A DNA stretch of 64,000 nucleotides, from assembly GCF_958979055.1 (NCBI RefSeq), contig NC_084892.1, forward strand, positions 24,392,001 to 24,456,000. The letters run 5' to 3'. Positions 1 to 10,889 of the stretch are shown one piece after another. Every line of letters begins with the position of its first letter. The first letter of the stretch is position 1. The translations under genes and the position numbers were made by a program. The stretch is from Alnus glutinosa. Lineage: Eukaryota; Streptophyta; Magnoliopsida; Fagales; Betulaceae. The notes beneath the pieces were generated by a model. It worked only from the letters and a program-made list of their open reading frames with translations, had not been told where the DNA came from and ran no database searches.

Positions 1-337
1 CACCAATTTGGTGTTTGTGAATACAAAATCATATATCCGTAACTGCACATTTGCATATTTGGGGAAGGCCTGCATCGCTTTGGTGTGGCTGAACGCAGAT
101 TTGAGATGTATCAGCATAGATCTGTACAAATCCACCACATATGAGAGTAGATCTGTTCAGATCCAGATTTGCCCAACAGAATATGGACGATCTAAGGGTC
201 GGAAAAGAAGACCCATCAGCCGGAATTAGTCGTAATTCTCATAGACGAAAACTGTCGTTCCATAGGCGTAGTCACCATTGCGGATTTCTTTTTTTTTGCG
301 AGGAACGATTTTGTTGTTCCCAAATACGGCGCCAAAC
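1..337 (-). mobile_element. Leader region of a Ty3/gypsy-type LTR retroelement (edge-truncated)
   Basis: Read on the minus strand, this follows the LTR at 338-828. Next to the LTR end is TTGGCGCCG (about 327-335), which resembles the primer-binding site of Tat/Athila-type plant elements. The rest, about 325 bases to the window edge, has no convincing gag reading frame. The short plus-strand ORFs here are not supported. Whether the element continues left with gag-pol cannot be seen. Confidence 0.6.
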
Positions 338-828
338 TGTTGATACATTTTTCTGCATGATGATGTGTCAATCCGGGGTTGGTCTGATCACGTCTTCTCC
401 TGAGATCTGCAAAATAACAAACACTGCACCGGGCGGTGCTCCGACGTTCCCGCTCCGATGCTTAAGTCAGAGGATAGTTTGAATATAAGCAAAGCAATTT
501 TTAGAAGCATAGAATCTACCTTCATATTTTAAGAGACTCTGGTATTTATAGAGATTGAAGAGCAGTTAGGATAGTTCTCGGTTTTTGTGGGGATCGGTAG
601 CTTGAGGAAGACGTGGCCTCGGGTTCTACGACCACTTATCTCGGGTGCACGATCTAGTTATGTATCATGCATCGTGTCCCTTAAATCTCGGGTAATCCTG
701 AGATGTTCGCGGACTCGGGTGTTACAAGGTATCCGGGTTGACTACCCGAGTCGGGTGGTCGGGTCGGTTGAACCGGTTGGGCCCAAATGATTTTGAAAGA
801 CTTTGATAAACTAATATTCTCCCTAACA
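338..828 (-). repeat. LTR of a Ty3/gypsy-type retroelement
   Basis: On the minus strand it starts TGTTAGGGAG at 828 and ends TATCAACA at 338, so it has TG...CA ends. A TATAAATACC box lies at complement 541-550. About 70-130 bases downstream is the segment CTGACTTAAGCATCGGAG followed by a cytosine-rich CCGGTGC stretch (about 425-472), a recurring feature of the R/U5 part of plant Tat-like and TRIM LTRs. The order TATA, R/U5, LTR end, primer-binding site is coherent. The second LTR is not in the window. Confidence 0.65.
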
Positions 829-1013
829 ACGTACAAGAAGTTTTGGAGGACTAGCTCTGATCATCCTTTTAGTATATGCTTCAGGCCACATGCAGTACAT
901 GATATACGCATAATAAAATTGTTGACAGATCTAGGGTCACAATTATCATAAGTTCAAGCATTAGTTCTACTTTCTCAGACTAGTGTGCTAATGTGCTTCA
1001 TATGAAAATGCAG

Positions 1014-1104
1014 GAATGGGACACATACTGGGGAATATTTTGCATACAAAATGCAAGGACTTGGTATATACACCTTGAGGAATGGGGAGACACAGTCCAG
1101 ATTG
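1014..1104 (+). pseudogene. Fragment of a MORN-repeat protein gene
   Basis: An intron-like tract ends in AG at 1012-1013. The exon fragment after it reads TGEYFAYKMQGLGIYTLRNG, then GETQ. This matches the MORN-repeat signature (GEYFADKMHG...YTFRNGETQ) of plant MORN proteins of the PIP5K-like repeat type. Two repeats appear fused by an internal deletion, and the frame runs into unrelated sequence and a stop soon after. The retained splice acceptor shows it came from genomic DNA, not a processed transcript. It is a broken gene piece with no expected function. Confidence 0.55.
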
Positions 1105-1419
1105 ATAAAAAAATCTAACTAAATACTTTTGTAGCTTGTTGCTGACTCTGAGATTGATCATATTAATTTTTTGTAACAGCTAGTATAGTACTTGGATGTT
1201 TCTTAATTTATAGTTGGGATTGTTTGATGTTATTGTGTTATATTAATTAAACATATATTATGTTTTCCCCTGTTATTTGTCAATTTCGATTATATATATT
1301 AACAAGTTTAAAAAAAAAAAAAAATTGATTATACTGGAATTAATCCAATATTATCAAAAAAAAAATAATGAAATTAATTTTTTATTTGGAGTCGTTTTCA
1401 GACCTAAAAATAGCTCAAA

Positions 1420-1755
1420 CTATTTTGAGTCGTTTTGAGACCACGGTCCGACAGCGACATTGAGACATTTAATTTCTTATTGTCCAACCCTATGTCTCGT
1501 AGTAGGCGCTTGCAACATTCATTGATGGAGCCCGGTGTGGAGATCCAGAAATCGTAGTTGAGGGGTCGGGCCGAGGAGCTTCTAGATTTGGCGGAGCAAA
1601 CGAAGGACAAGGCCGAGGTGAAGGACACACGGCTTTCTTCAAAGTCGACGTCGTCATCATCTTCGTCGGACGAGGAGGACGCGAGGTCGAGTGAAACAGC
1701 AGAGGAGATTCCGTCGTTGGACTCGAAGAAGCGGTCGTCGTCATGGAGGCTGTCC
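1420..1755 (-). pseudogene. Unidentified gene fragment with acidic tract
   Basis: The minus-strand frame is open from about 1755. It reads DDDRFFESNDGISS, then a Ser/Asp/Glu-rich stretch, then YDFWISTPGSI and KRLLRDIGL, ending before 1420. A stop codon sits just upstream, and no convincing start or splice structure is seen. The acidic N-terminal style followed by a W-x-S-x-P-G-S-I...RLL..GL block resembles N-terminal regions of several plant proteins, but I cannot name the family. The plus-strand Ser-rich ORF here is a shadow of this frame. Confidence 0.35.
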
Positions 1756-1869
1756 TAGTTCAACGTCAGAGTCCGTTTGAGTTCCATCTTGGCGCATTAG
1801 TGAAAACTTTGTGGAATCAAAACATGAATGATGAGTGTTTGATTTTTACTTTTATTTTTTATTTTCTTT

Positions 1870-1892
1870 GGGGGGGGGGGGGGGGGGGGGGG
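1870..1892. repeat. Poly(G) tract, 23 bases
   Basis: There are 23 uninterrupted G residues, with purine-rich sequence downstream to about 1930. Length may be unreliable in sequencing. ORFs crossing it that encode poly-Gly are artefacts. Confidence 0.9.
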
Positions 1893-2201
1893 AAGGTGGA
1901 AGAGAGAAAAAGGAGGGGAAGAGGGGGTTGGCTACCGTTATGGCTTGGTTTTTGGATGAAAAGAAACTGTCAAAAAGGGAGTCATGGCTCATTACATCTC
2001 TTCACGTCTGTGAGGCTGTGAGCATTCTGGCCCATTGCTTATTTATTTTTCCCAAATCAACAATCAAAAACCAACTTAATTCCACGTCCCAACACACTAC
2101 ACTTAAATGTATTTTTTTAATTAATTTTTTATAATATAGTAATATTTCATGGGATTAAGATGAACGAAGATGGTCAAGGAACGCGTTATCTCTTTGCCTT
2201 A

Positions 2202-3044
2202 GAGAACTCCCATCAGACTCCCTAAACTGGTTCCCTTCCCTATCTTTAGGAAAAATATCATAAAAAAACATCAAAAACTACCCTCCAACAGATACCCTAA
2301 ATTTGAGTTTTTTGGTTGGGAAGCACTGTTGCTTCCCAACCCATTATTTTAATAAAATAAAAAAACGGCTCTCTGCTTCCTCAATCTTCTCCCACTCTCT
2401 GCTCTGTTCCTCACCTCGCTAATCAAGGTCACCTGCTCGTCAAAGAAGCGGCCACGAATGGGGTTGCTGACGACGACACCGCGCCAGGAGTAGGGCCCGA
2501 ACTCGCCGTACTTGTACCAGTCGAAGGGGTGGAGCAGATTGGGGTCGTCTTTTTCCATGAAACGGACCATCCAGTCGTAGCCGAGGCCGATCTGCTAGAG
2601 CTCATCGTCAGTGAAGTTGTCGACCTAGTTCTGGCTCTTGGGGTTCCTACGGAGGCGGTAGAAGCGGGACTCGGGGAGTTTCTTGCTCTTGTGAGGCCCC
2701 CTCCTTCATAGCCCGGCGGAAATCGGTGTCGCCCTCGATGTGGCCCGGCGACGCCCCTCCGCCTTTCTTCTTCTCCTCGCTGTGCCCCGCCATGCACCGG
2801 ACACCATTTTGGCCGCAGAATCGGGGCTTTCGTGAGTTTGATAAGGTGAGTTTGGGGAGGAAGAGAGGATAAAGAAATAAAATAAGAAAGAGAAAAAATA
2901 ATAAAATAAGATAAAGAAAGAGTATTTAATTGATATTGGAAAAGTTAAGGGAATCTATTGTGGGATGGTTTTTTATAGGGAAGCAAAAAGTAGTTTTGTT
3001 CCCTAAATATAGGGAAAATAGTTGGGAAACTGATGGGAGTGCTC
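2202..3044. mobile_element. PIF/Harbinger (Tourist-like) element carrying a gene fragment
   Basis: The ends are inverted: GAGAACTCCCATCAG at the left and the complement of GAGCACTCCCATCAG at the right. They are flanked by TTA on both sides (2199-2201 and 3045-3047), the target duplication typical of PIF/Harbinger. The subterminal parts repeat the motif CCCTATNTTTAGG in opposite orientation. The left arm contains a short hairpin (GGTTGGGAAGC...GCTTCCCAACC) near 2311-2341. The GC-rich interior, about 2400-2800, is a host gene fragment. No transposase is present. Related copies lie at 53517-54707 and 53928-54313. Confidence 0.75.
2415..2793 (-). pseudogene. Captured exon of an unidentified plant gene
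   Basis: Minus-strand reading from ATG at 2793 gives MAGHSEEKKKGGG, then HIEGDTDFRRAMKEG. After a one-base shift it continues LPESRFYRLRRNPK, FTDDEL, GYDWMVRFMEKDDPNLLHPF and GPYSWRGVVVSNPIRG, ending TLISE next to a GTGAGG splice donor at 2414. Two in-frame TAG codons (2595-2597 and 2625-2627) and the shift break it. The conserved, Trp/Tyr-rich text shows a real protein exon copied as genomic DNA into the transposon. I do not recognise the parent gene with confidence. Confidence 0.6.
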
Positions 3045-3207
3045 TTACAGACCTTACAGCTTGGACGTGGTCAACTACGAGGAAAGAAAAAAAAAAAACA
3101 TGTTAAAAGTTTAGGAAAATATATTGATTGTGTCAATTAAATCACTTATTAGGCTTTACAATTGATCAAATCAGTCCTTTAAGATTTAATCTGTTATCAA
3201 ATGATCA

Positions 3208-3404
3208 CGGGAGGCGGAGTCAGCATTTGGCCGGGATTTGAAGGGGCAAAATTGAAAAAAAAAAATCGGGAGGGGCAAAACTAAAAAATATAAAAAAAAT
3301 TTAGGGGTAAAATTTTTATTTTATTATTATTATTTTTTTTGGTGGAAAAATTATTTTTTGGAAAACCTTAGAACTTGAGAGGGCTTGGGTTAGCTCCACC
3401 CCTG
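3208..3404. mobile_element. hAT-like MITE (CGGAG...CTCCACCCCTG type)
   Basis: A roughly 200-base AT-rich stretch bounded by CGGGAGGCGGAG and CTCCACCCCTG, with 'aggggcaaaa' phrases inside. The layout is that of the MITEs at 9441-9627, 41371-41546 and 45167-45375. The target duplication is degraded. Confidence 0.45.
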
Positions 3405-4425
3405 CAAATCACCCATTCTGTCCTAGTTACGTTATTTGTTCTAATGAAATTCGAAAGTATGTGGATACATTGTACAATCAGCTCTATCAAGTCAAATGCA
3501 TATCACGGTGGACCGCCACATCGAACCCACACCATTTAAAAATTCAAGTCAATAAAAATGTCTGATCGATCAACAAATTATTAAATCTCATATAAAAAAA
3601 AAAATGAAGGAGATGGTAGTCGTGCAATGTTACATGAATGATTTATTGAACACATAACGGGATAAATTTTAGATTCTGAGGGAACCTAGACCTTAGATTC
3701 TAAGGAAACGTAGACCTTTTAGATTCTGAGAGCACTTAGGCCTTTTCTAACACAATGTTTGTGATTAATTTTGCTTACTTTTTTATTTATCACTCACGCC
3801 TATAAATAAGAAAATTACAAAGACATAAAATAAAAAATGAACTCCAATCTCTACATGAAGATAAACTCCTAATACAAATAAAAGACTTTGAGATAAACTC
3901 TTGCAAAGAACAATATAAACTTACTATTAAATGACTTATGCACCATAGTGCAACAAATAACTAAAAGATTCTTGACTTAGTAGGAAAACTATAACTATCC
4001 TTATTTAATTAAACTACGACTACTCTAAAATAAGCTACAACAAAGATAACTTCAAGAGTTTTATTGGATACATATATACTTGTGAGTCATGCCAACATTT
4101 TTTAGCTGCTGTAAAATTTTACTTTTATAACATGTGACGAATCCCTAGCTCATTCATTGCTTTTATAAAAAACGAAGAAGCAGATAAAGTACATTGATCT
4201 TGAGAGCATTCTTCAGCAATCAATTATGGCTCAAGATATCTTAACAGTTAACCCTGAAGTTCTGTAGTTCTTGTTAGATTGTGAAAAATAAGAAACTAAG
4301 ACAATATGACCATCATGCAAGGAAACTATGACTAAACTACATTCTTAATTTATATTATATTAATGGGTTCATGATGCTTCTGTATATTCCATAAAACTAG
4401 TCATTTTCCTAATACTTGGTAGGGT
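3405..4425. other. AT-rich intergenic stretch, no gene seen
   Basis: No reading frame, RNA gene or clear repeat boundary could be supported. Around 3661-3745 a phrase like 'agattctgagggaacctagacctt' recurs about three times in 80 bases, a small local duplication. Confidence 0.5.
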
Positions 4426-4785
4426 TAACAATTTTTTACACGACTCACAAATTCAATATAAACTCAATACGAAATTAGCAGGGTATATAAGGTTGAGAGG
4501 TTTGATCCGTTTAATTAAATGAATTGAATTATGATTGACTTATATAGTTTTATACACATGGTTCGACACTACCCGAACCCGATATATGACATTAGGGTTG
4601 ACAATTTTTTACACGACCCGCGAACTTGATACGAACCCAATACAAAATTAGCGGGTTATGGTTAAGGAGTCTGGCTCATTTAATTAAATGGGTTGGGTTA
4701 AGGTTGACCGATGTAATATTATATTTATGCCTTAACATGACCCGAACCTAACACATGAATACGAATTATCATCCCCTAATACTTT
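4426..4785. repeat. Dispersed repeat of two ~165-bp monomers
   Basis: Two degenerate direct copies start at about 4428 and 4592. Each opens with GTTRACAATTTTTTACACG, then 'aaattagcgggtta', 'atttaattaaatg' and 'cgacacgacccgaaccc'-like text. The same monomer occurs about three times at 40835-41280 inside the PP2C gene. It is probably a non-autonomous transposon family with internal tandem duplication. No ends with a clear target duplication were found. Confidence 0.6.
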
Positions 4786-5054
4786 ATATTGTTAATTGTT
4801 AACCTACTTGTCAATTGTTCAGCACTTTTGTTGAATTCTGTTCTTTTAAAAGTATTTTATTTTAAAAATATTTGTATAAATTATGAACATTGGTGAATAG
4901 TTGCACTTGCCTCATAGTGCCCCCTTCTATTTCCTCCCTACTTTTTATGACCATGGCCAATTGTCAATGATATAAAAAATAAAAAATAATAATAAAATGA
5001 AAATGAAAATGAAAATCCAAATTTAAAATAATAACAATAATAATAATAAATCTT

Positions 5055-5665
5055 AAACTTATCAACAACGACAATTTGTCATTGCTGATAAGAGCATATC
5101 GGAGACAAATTTAGTTGTCGTCGCTTATAAGAATACATCAGTGACGACGATCAACTTGCCGTCATTGATAAAAAGAGTAATGTTATTTAGTAGACTGTTA
5201 TATGACTACCATTCAACCTAATGATGTTCCAGTAAAAATCAACTATTTGATCAATACTTGTAAAAAAAATGGCTGATTTTCACTGCCACATCATCCCAAT
5301 TGTATAACAATTATATAATAGTATATTAAATAACATTACTTTTGATAAAAATAGAGCGACGACTTCAATTTTCATCGTTGATAAGAACATATTAATGAAG
5401 ACTTTAGCTATCATCGTTGATAAGAAGATATCAACGAAAACTTTTCATGTCGGAGCTAATAAGAACATATCAGTGATGACTTTCTTGTCCTGGTTGATAA
5501 GTTTCATATCAACGCGTGACAACATGCCAGCTTACGTGCGGCCTTACTTTCAACGACGACTATTTAAGTTGTAACTAATAAGCATTCACCACGCAACGAT
5601 CGTAACGACCACAAATGTCACCGTTGATGCCCATTAGCGACGATTTTTGTTGTTGCTAAAGAACG
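5055..5665. repeat. Degenerate ~45-bp tandem repeat
   Basis: The phrase GTTGATAAGAACATATCA, followed by RYGACGACTT-like text, recurs every 40-50 bases from about 5060 to 5180 and again from 5345 to about 5660. A MITE at 5175-5342 splits it. The units are imperfect. No coding frame persists across them. Confidence 0.6.
5175..5342. mobile_element. 168-bp MITE with 9-bp target duplication
   Basis: The ends are inverted copies of AGTAATGTTATTTAGTA / AGTAATGTTATTTAATA. The flanks are TGATAAAAA at 5166-5174 and again at 5343-5351. A 9-bp duplication points to the Mutator superfamily. It has no coding capacity and sits inside the 45-bp repeat. Confidence 0.65.
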
Positions 5666-6855
5666 AACTTTTTACGGGGGATTGATAATACGTCAAGCTA
5701 CTTGTCATGCAAACTGTAAAAATGAGTTCAATTGATTCAACAATATTTTTGGTCATTTGACCCAAAATGGTTTTTTTTTTTTTTTTTTTTAATTATTACT
5801 CTTTGGCATAAAGCTATAGAGCAGTTTGCTATAAAGATTAAATCAACTCTGAAACCAAATCCCAGGCGATTCTTATTGTAGTAACGACACTACTTAAATA
5901 AAACACGTATATAAAAGTAATTATCTGATGCTCGTGTTTATACAAACAAAATTACATTCAGAGATGAATGAACAGGAAGGGTATCATCATCTGAGGCTTA
6001 AGCTGGCATTTCTTGTCCGTTTTCTAAAATTGATGGATCATTCATCATAGCTTGTCATGAATCATGATAGTTACGTACACTCTTGGCAAATAAAAATTTC
6101 TTTTTTCTTTTTCGTTTTTTTTTGTTTTTTTTACGAGATTGATACATTGGAAACACTAAAGAATTCCTTAATTAATTAGATCATGGCGATCATCGATGTT
6201 CTTATTCTTTTATCTAATTATCATCTTGAAGGATGTTTGCCTCTCTCGGAAATCTAAGTTTGATCTATATATACAGTATATTTACATATACAAGAGAATT
6301 TCTGTAAGCAATAGTACTCTTTTTGTCCTTAATTATAAAGAAACTAGTTAATTAACTTTTATCTCGCTTAGGAAGAAAATTAATTAAACAAACTAATTAC
6401 TACTATACCTTAAGAAAATGACTAATCTTAATTCATATATGGAACCAAAAGAGAATTGGCCTAAGCGTAAAATGGACGAAAGAATCTTTCAGAAAGAAAA
6501 TGATTCCAAATCTTTAATGTCTAAAAAGATAGAAACTTCAAGTTTATTCAATCTCTGAGAATCAATTCTCTCCTTAGAACAGCATAAGACCTTGAGTACA
6601 AAAGAACCCGAGGGTGCAGTAAAGTAGGAATTCTACATATCCACCTCTTTTTCTTCGTCTGTACTTCATATTTGATCATCTTTTGAAAACTTTAACTTTA
6701 CACAATCATCTGGGTCTTGGACCAATCCCACCAATTCAAGATCTAAAACCCAGAGAAAAAAAAGAAAAAAAAAAAAAAAAAAGTGGATATAGAACCAAAA
6801 TCAAGAAAGAATCATTCTCCAATATTGCACCATTCTCTTACCAAATAACTATAAT
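5666..6855. other. Intergenic stretch downstream of the SMR gene
   Basis: AT-rich, with poly(T) at 5770-5790 and poly(A) at 6759-6782. The part nearest 6855 should hold the 3' UTR of the minus-strand CDK-inhibitor gene. No further gene is seen. Confidence 0.5.
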
Positions 6856-7311
6856 TTAGATCTCTCTTCGTCGTCTCTTCGAATCAGAGAGAAGAGGGAA
6901 AGGGAAAAGAGATTCGACCTCTTCGGATACTTCAAGCCTGAGATTTCTGCGTACCTTATATGCAGCAATTCTTCTTTTCATTTGCGGTTTGGGTTTTTTC
7001 GGAGCAGGTGGGCACTGTTTGATCACTGGGATTTTGTGATCCAAAGATGTTGGAGTTTTGAACCCATCGTCTTCCTCCTCGATCACCTTCACTTCTCCTA
7101 GAGACGGCCTTTCGCATTCCTCATCCGGAGTCTTAACCTCGCAACAACGTTCATCATCATCTTTCTTCTTCTTGTCTTCTTCTTCTCGTTTATGAAGCTC
7201 CGGCACGTCTGAATGACTCTCGTCTTCAAATATCAGCCTGGGCGTCGCCAAGATTTTGAATTCCACAACCTCTTTAGATTCTTTGATGAGAAAAACCCCT
7301 GAATTCGACAT
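6856..7311 (-). CDS. SIAMESE-RELATED (SMR) cyclin-dependent kinase inhibitor
   Basis: A 151-residue, single-exon, highly charged protein. The diagnostic SIM/SMR blocks are present: DGFKTPTSLDHKIPV (residues 82-96), CPPAPKKPKP (100-109) and a C-terminal EVESLFP (131-137) before a basic tail KRRRR. Known SMR proteins bind CDK-cyclin complexes and restrain mitosis, promoting endoreduplication or stress arrest in the nucleus. Residues 40-60 are a Lys/Asp/Glu-rich linker typical of this poorly ordered family. Length and lack of introns fit. The ATG at 7311 is the first in frame. The 5' leader contains a long (CT)n run in the sense direction. Which SMR subgroup it belongs to is not certain. Confidence 0.9.
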   Translation of the reverse strand: MSNSGVFLIKESKEVVEFKILATPRLIFEDESHSDVPELHKREEEDKKKKDDDERCCEVKTPDEECERPSLGEVKVIEEEDDGFKTPTSLDHKIPVIKQCPPAPKKPKPQMKRRIAAYKVRRNLRLEVSEEVESLFPFPLLSDSKRRRREI

Positions 7312-7386
7312 TCTTTAGAAGCAGGTTTGGTGGAATATTTCTGAGTACGTACGTGTCAGATAGAATTACAACACGAAGAAGCAAGA

Positions 7387-7389
<3 letters not shown>

Positions 7390-7433
<44 letters not shown>
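7390..7433. repeat. (AG)n microsatellite in the SMR 5' leader
   Basis: About 22 AG units, 79 bases upstream of the SMR start on its template strand, so the transcript would carry a (CU)n leader. A second, shorter GA-rich block lies at 7580-7640. Confidence 0.9.
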
Positions 7434-7436
<3 letters not shown>

Positions 7437-7439
7437 GAA

Positions 7440-9440
7440 GGCTAGAAGAGAAATATGGTCGTTGTTATAGATATCCAACATACGGAATGGAATATAATCA
7501 TCAAATCACTACTTTTTTTTTGTTTCTTTGGTGATTTCTGCAGAGCTTCTTTGTCTATACTTTTGGTGTATGTGTGCGCGAGAGAGGGAGAGAGAGGAGG
7601 AAACGGTTTTAACTGAGGCTATAAAGAGAGAGATTGAGGGAGTTTAAGTGCATCGGATCCTTCGCCAGGAGGCTTAGCTTTGACGGCCACCACATTCACT
7701 AACTGATCCTCTCTTTCTGTGTGGAGAGAAAAAGAATTTAAGGACTAGAAAATGTGGGTTCGAACCATGCTTTTCTTTTTCCTGATCTCTACAAACTTTG
7801 ATGCAGCTATGCACGTGGTCTGCTACACAGGGGACCATATGATATATGGACCATATAAGAGCCCCGTTATCATCTCCATCCCATCTCATGCCCCTCATCT
7901 CATATGCTTTGTTTATCCACCAAGTTAACATCTAATTAAATAAATTTGAATGAATAGAAATAAATAAATAAATTTGACTTTCTCAACTCCCACCCTTTGC
8001 ATTTACGTATCAATTAATTAATGAGTCCTAGCTACTTGTATAAATTAGGTTCTTAATTATAATATGCTTTTACATCCAATGAGAGGAGTTGCGAAAATGG
8101 CCTTAATTATTGCCTCCATGGGGTTGTTGCAAATTTTTATACCACATGGACAAGGCAATAACACTATAAACATATATTATGACATATTAGGTAGGTAAAG
8201 CATAATTATATATATATATATATACCTTTTTTTTCCTAATTTGTTACCCACTGAACTTTTACTTCAAAAAAAAAAAATCTAATTAGTCAATATTCCTTGT
8301 AACTTCCAATATCCCACAAAAAGAAATTGAGTTAGATGGTAATTAATTAAGGAGATGGGCATTGAACAAGACCTAGGTTCAAATCTTATCAAGCGGGAAA
8401 AAAAAATCAAATTACAGGGAATTGATTTGTGCATTAATTTAGAACTCTATAATTTAGTTGTATCTATCAACAAGAAGATGCATGATGCATATATATATAT
8501 CATCTTCATCATGTGATTTTGATTTAGCTATGTTAGAAATTGATTGAGTCAAAACAACTACATCTTTACTATTTAATTAGTCTGATTCTTGAGATAATTA
8601 GATGATAAAACTACGGAATACAATCAATCTATAAGGTCAAACGTACATTTGTTGTTAGGTCCCGTTTGTTTTGGAGTAAAATATTTTTTGAAAAAACTAT
8701 TGAGGTGAATAATGCCGCTTTGTACATGTTGATAGCTTTTGGAATATATCTTACGGAGTGTGATTTCAATCAAATCCCTTAAAAAGCTTTGACTTTTCTT
8801 ACTGGACAACAATTAGTTTTCAATGAGATGGTCAAAGGCCCAATCCAACAAAAGATTTTGCTGCTTTTGAGTGTTTGGTTTTCACGGTACGTTGCAAAGA
8901 ATAACAGCGAAAAAATATGACACATTTTCCGAAATAAATGGGGCCTAAATAAGTGGAAATGTGATGTCAATGAAATTCATTAATCTAATCAAACACCCAA
9001 ATAATCTAAACCCTACATGCCTGACAAAAACTATATATGATCTAACTTTGTCGGAAATGACTATGATCTTAGTGATCATACTCATGCCATCGATCGGCTC
9101 GATCTGTATTTTCTCAAAGTAAAATCACTATCATAAGTTGCCTTCAGCAAAGTCTTGAAAGCAACGACACCAACTTTGGGAGCAGTAACGCATTCTATCT
9201 AATAATTAAGGCCATATATATATATGATATACAGCTACTCATAATTAAGGACATTACTTTTGCAGGTGGAAAGGGAATTTTCATCAAATTGGAAATAGAA
9301 ATAGACCACATATATTGGACATATTCATCAACTGATCGAAAGATGTTTAATTTCTTGTTACTTGCTTCTAGTAATAATCTGCAGCACTTAATTTGCACTT
9401 CTAACATGTAATTAATCTTGGATATGGATCGGGATACAAT
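7440..9440. other. SMR promoter side and AT-rich intergenic DNA
   Basis: About 7440-7900 should include the SMR promoter, but no single element can be assigned. At 8656-9005, 'gtcccgtttgttttgg' and 'aatcaaacacccaaataa' face each other and may be the ends of a degraded GGGTGTTTGG-type MITE. A (TA)n run lies at 8210-8223. The minus-strand ORFs here look like chance frames. Confidence 0.45.
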
Positions 9441-9627
9441 CAGGGACGGACCATATATAGATCAAGGGGAACATGCATGGCTTCAAAAAATAAAAAATAA
9501 AAATTAAGTTTAATATATATGTATTTTTAGACTAAAAAAATTAGGCTTTAGTCCCCTATTAAAAATAAATTTGACTATTTATTCATACTTTGACCCCTCC
9601 AAATGAAAAATTTTGATTCCGTTCCTG
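9441..9627. mobile_element. hAT-like MITE (CAGGGACGGA ends)
   Basis: Left end CAGGGACGGA and right end TCCGTTCCTG are inverted copies about 187 bases apart. The flanks GATACAAT (9433-9440) and GGTGCAAT (9628-9635) agree at 6 of 8 positions, consistent with an aged 8-bp hAT duplication. No coding capacity. Confidence 0.6.
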
Positions 9628-10889
9628 GGTGCAATGAACTTTCTTTATTGCATGCAATATAGGCAGCTTATATGAAAAGGTACTGCATGTATGTGTTTTC
9701 TATCTATTGGGATATATAGATGTCTAAATAGGTGGGATCTGAGTGCCCTCGCACATTAGCTGTACCTATTGCATTTGTGGTGTTCTGTGTGAACATGTAA
9801 AACTCAAATATCATCTCACATGAAGTTCATTGCACTCGATCAAGATCTTTTGATCTTATTTTTACTCTTTCCATCCTGTTATGATGTGAAGTAAGAAAAA
9901 TGATAGGTGGGAGACAAACCGTTCCCCATCACCCTTTTTTAACTTAAAAATGAAAAAATGGGGGATGGGAGATAGAAAACCGTCCCATGTATCACTACTC
10001 GTGAAGTAAATAAGACGCATCTTTGGACTTGTAAATTAATTAGGACTGATCCTCCTCTCAAAAAGCAAGGAGTTGAGATCTAATCAGCCTCCATTTGCTA
10101 ATATCATATAATTCTAGCATTAAAAGAATATAATTCTATACATCTTCAACCCTAGAAGTAATATTTCTTCAACGAGATGATAAATTGTACGAGAAAATGG
10201 AAAATCATGCTTGGGTACAAAACGGGGGACCGGCGAGCATGGGAGTGCATGGTTTTCATCATCAAATAGTGAGGAGAATTTAACTTTAGCAACACCACCC
10301 ACGCTTCTTTATCCGCGTGGCGAACACGCTCCACATACAAATATGTTTTTATTCTTCACGCTACTGACAAGCAGAACGAGTAAAAGGAAAACAAAAATGA
10401 TTGGCGCGTACGCCAAGCGTCGAATAAGGCACGTGAATAATGGATCTTTTTTTTATGCTTTTGGGATTAAGTACAGATTAAGTAATTAAGTAAGGCTGCT
10501 TATAAAGAGTAATAAATAAATATATAATTAATGAGAGGGGCGCAGTGTACGTACGCAAAGAAGAATGACATTCTGAACAGAAACACAGAGAGATAGAGAT
10601 GTAGATGTACGCACTCTCATGGAGAATCATTGCGAGTCATGCACATGCATGCCTCATGATTTTGCCCCCATTGCCAACCATCATGCCCCGTGTCTCAAAA
10701 TCATCTCCCACACTCCCTCTCTCTCATTATCTTACGTATATCTTGTTCCACTCTCGTATATATATATCTCCTCTACTCTCAATTAAGGCTGCCAAATGTC
10801 TTCACCCTTACATTAAAGTATCAAAACTAATCATACAACTGAAATAAGTGCTATTAAATTTTGTTAAACTAACCTCAAGTACATCCACA
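9628..10889. other. Intergenic stretch, no gene seen
   Basis: Mixed sequence with several chance ORFs of 60-92 codons. None shows recognisable domains or splice context, so none is called. Confidence 0.45.

Noticed and set aside
1743-2134. Overlapping ORFs with poly-Gly
   Set aside because: Driven by a 23-base G run; no homology or splice context.
7674-7931. 85-codon minus-strand ORF upstream of SMR
   Set aside because: Lies in the promoter region, no domain, composition like the surrounding non-coding DNA.
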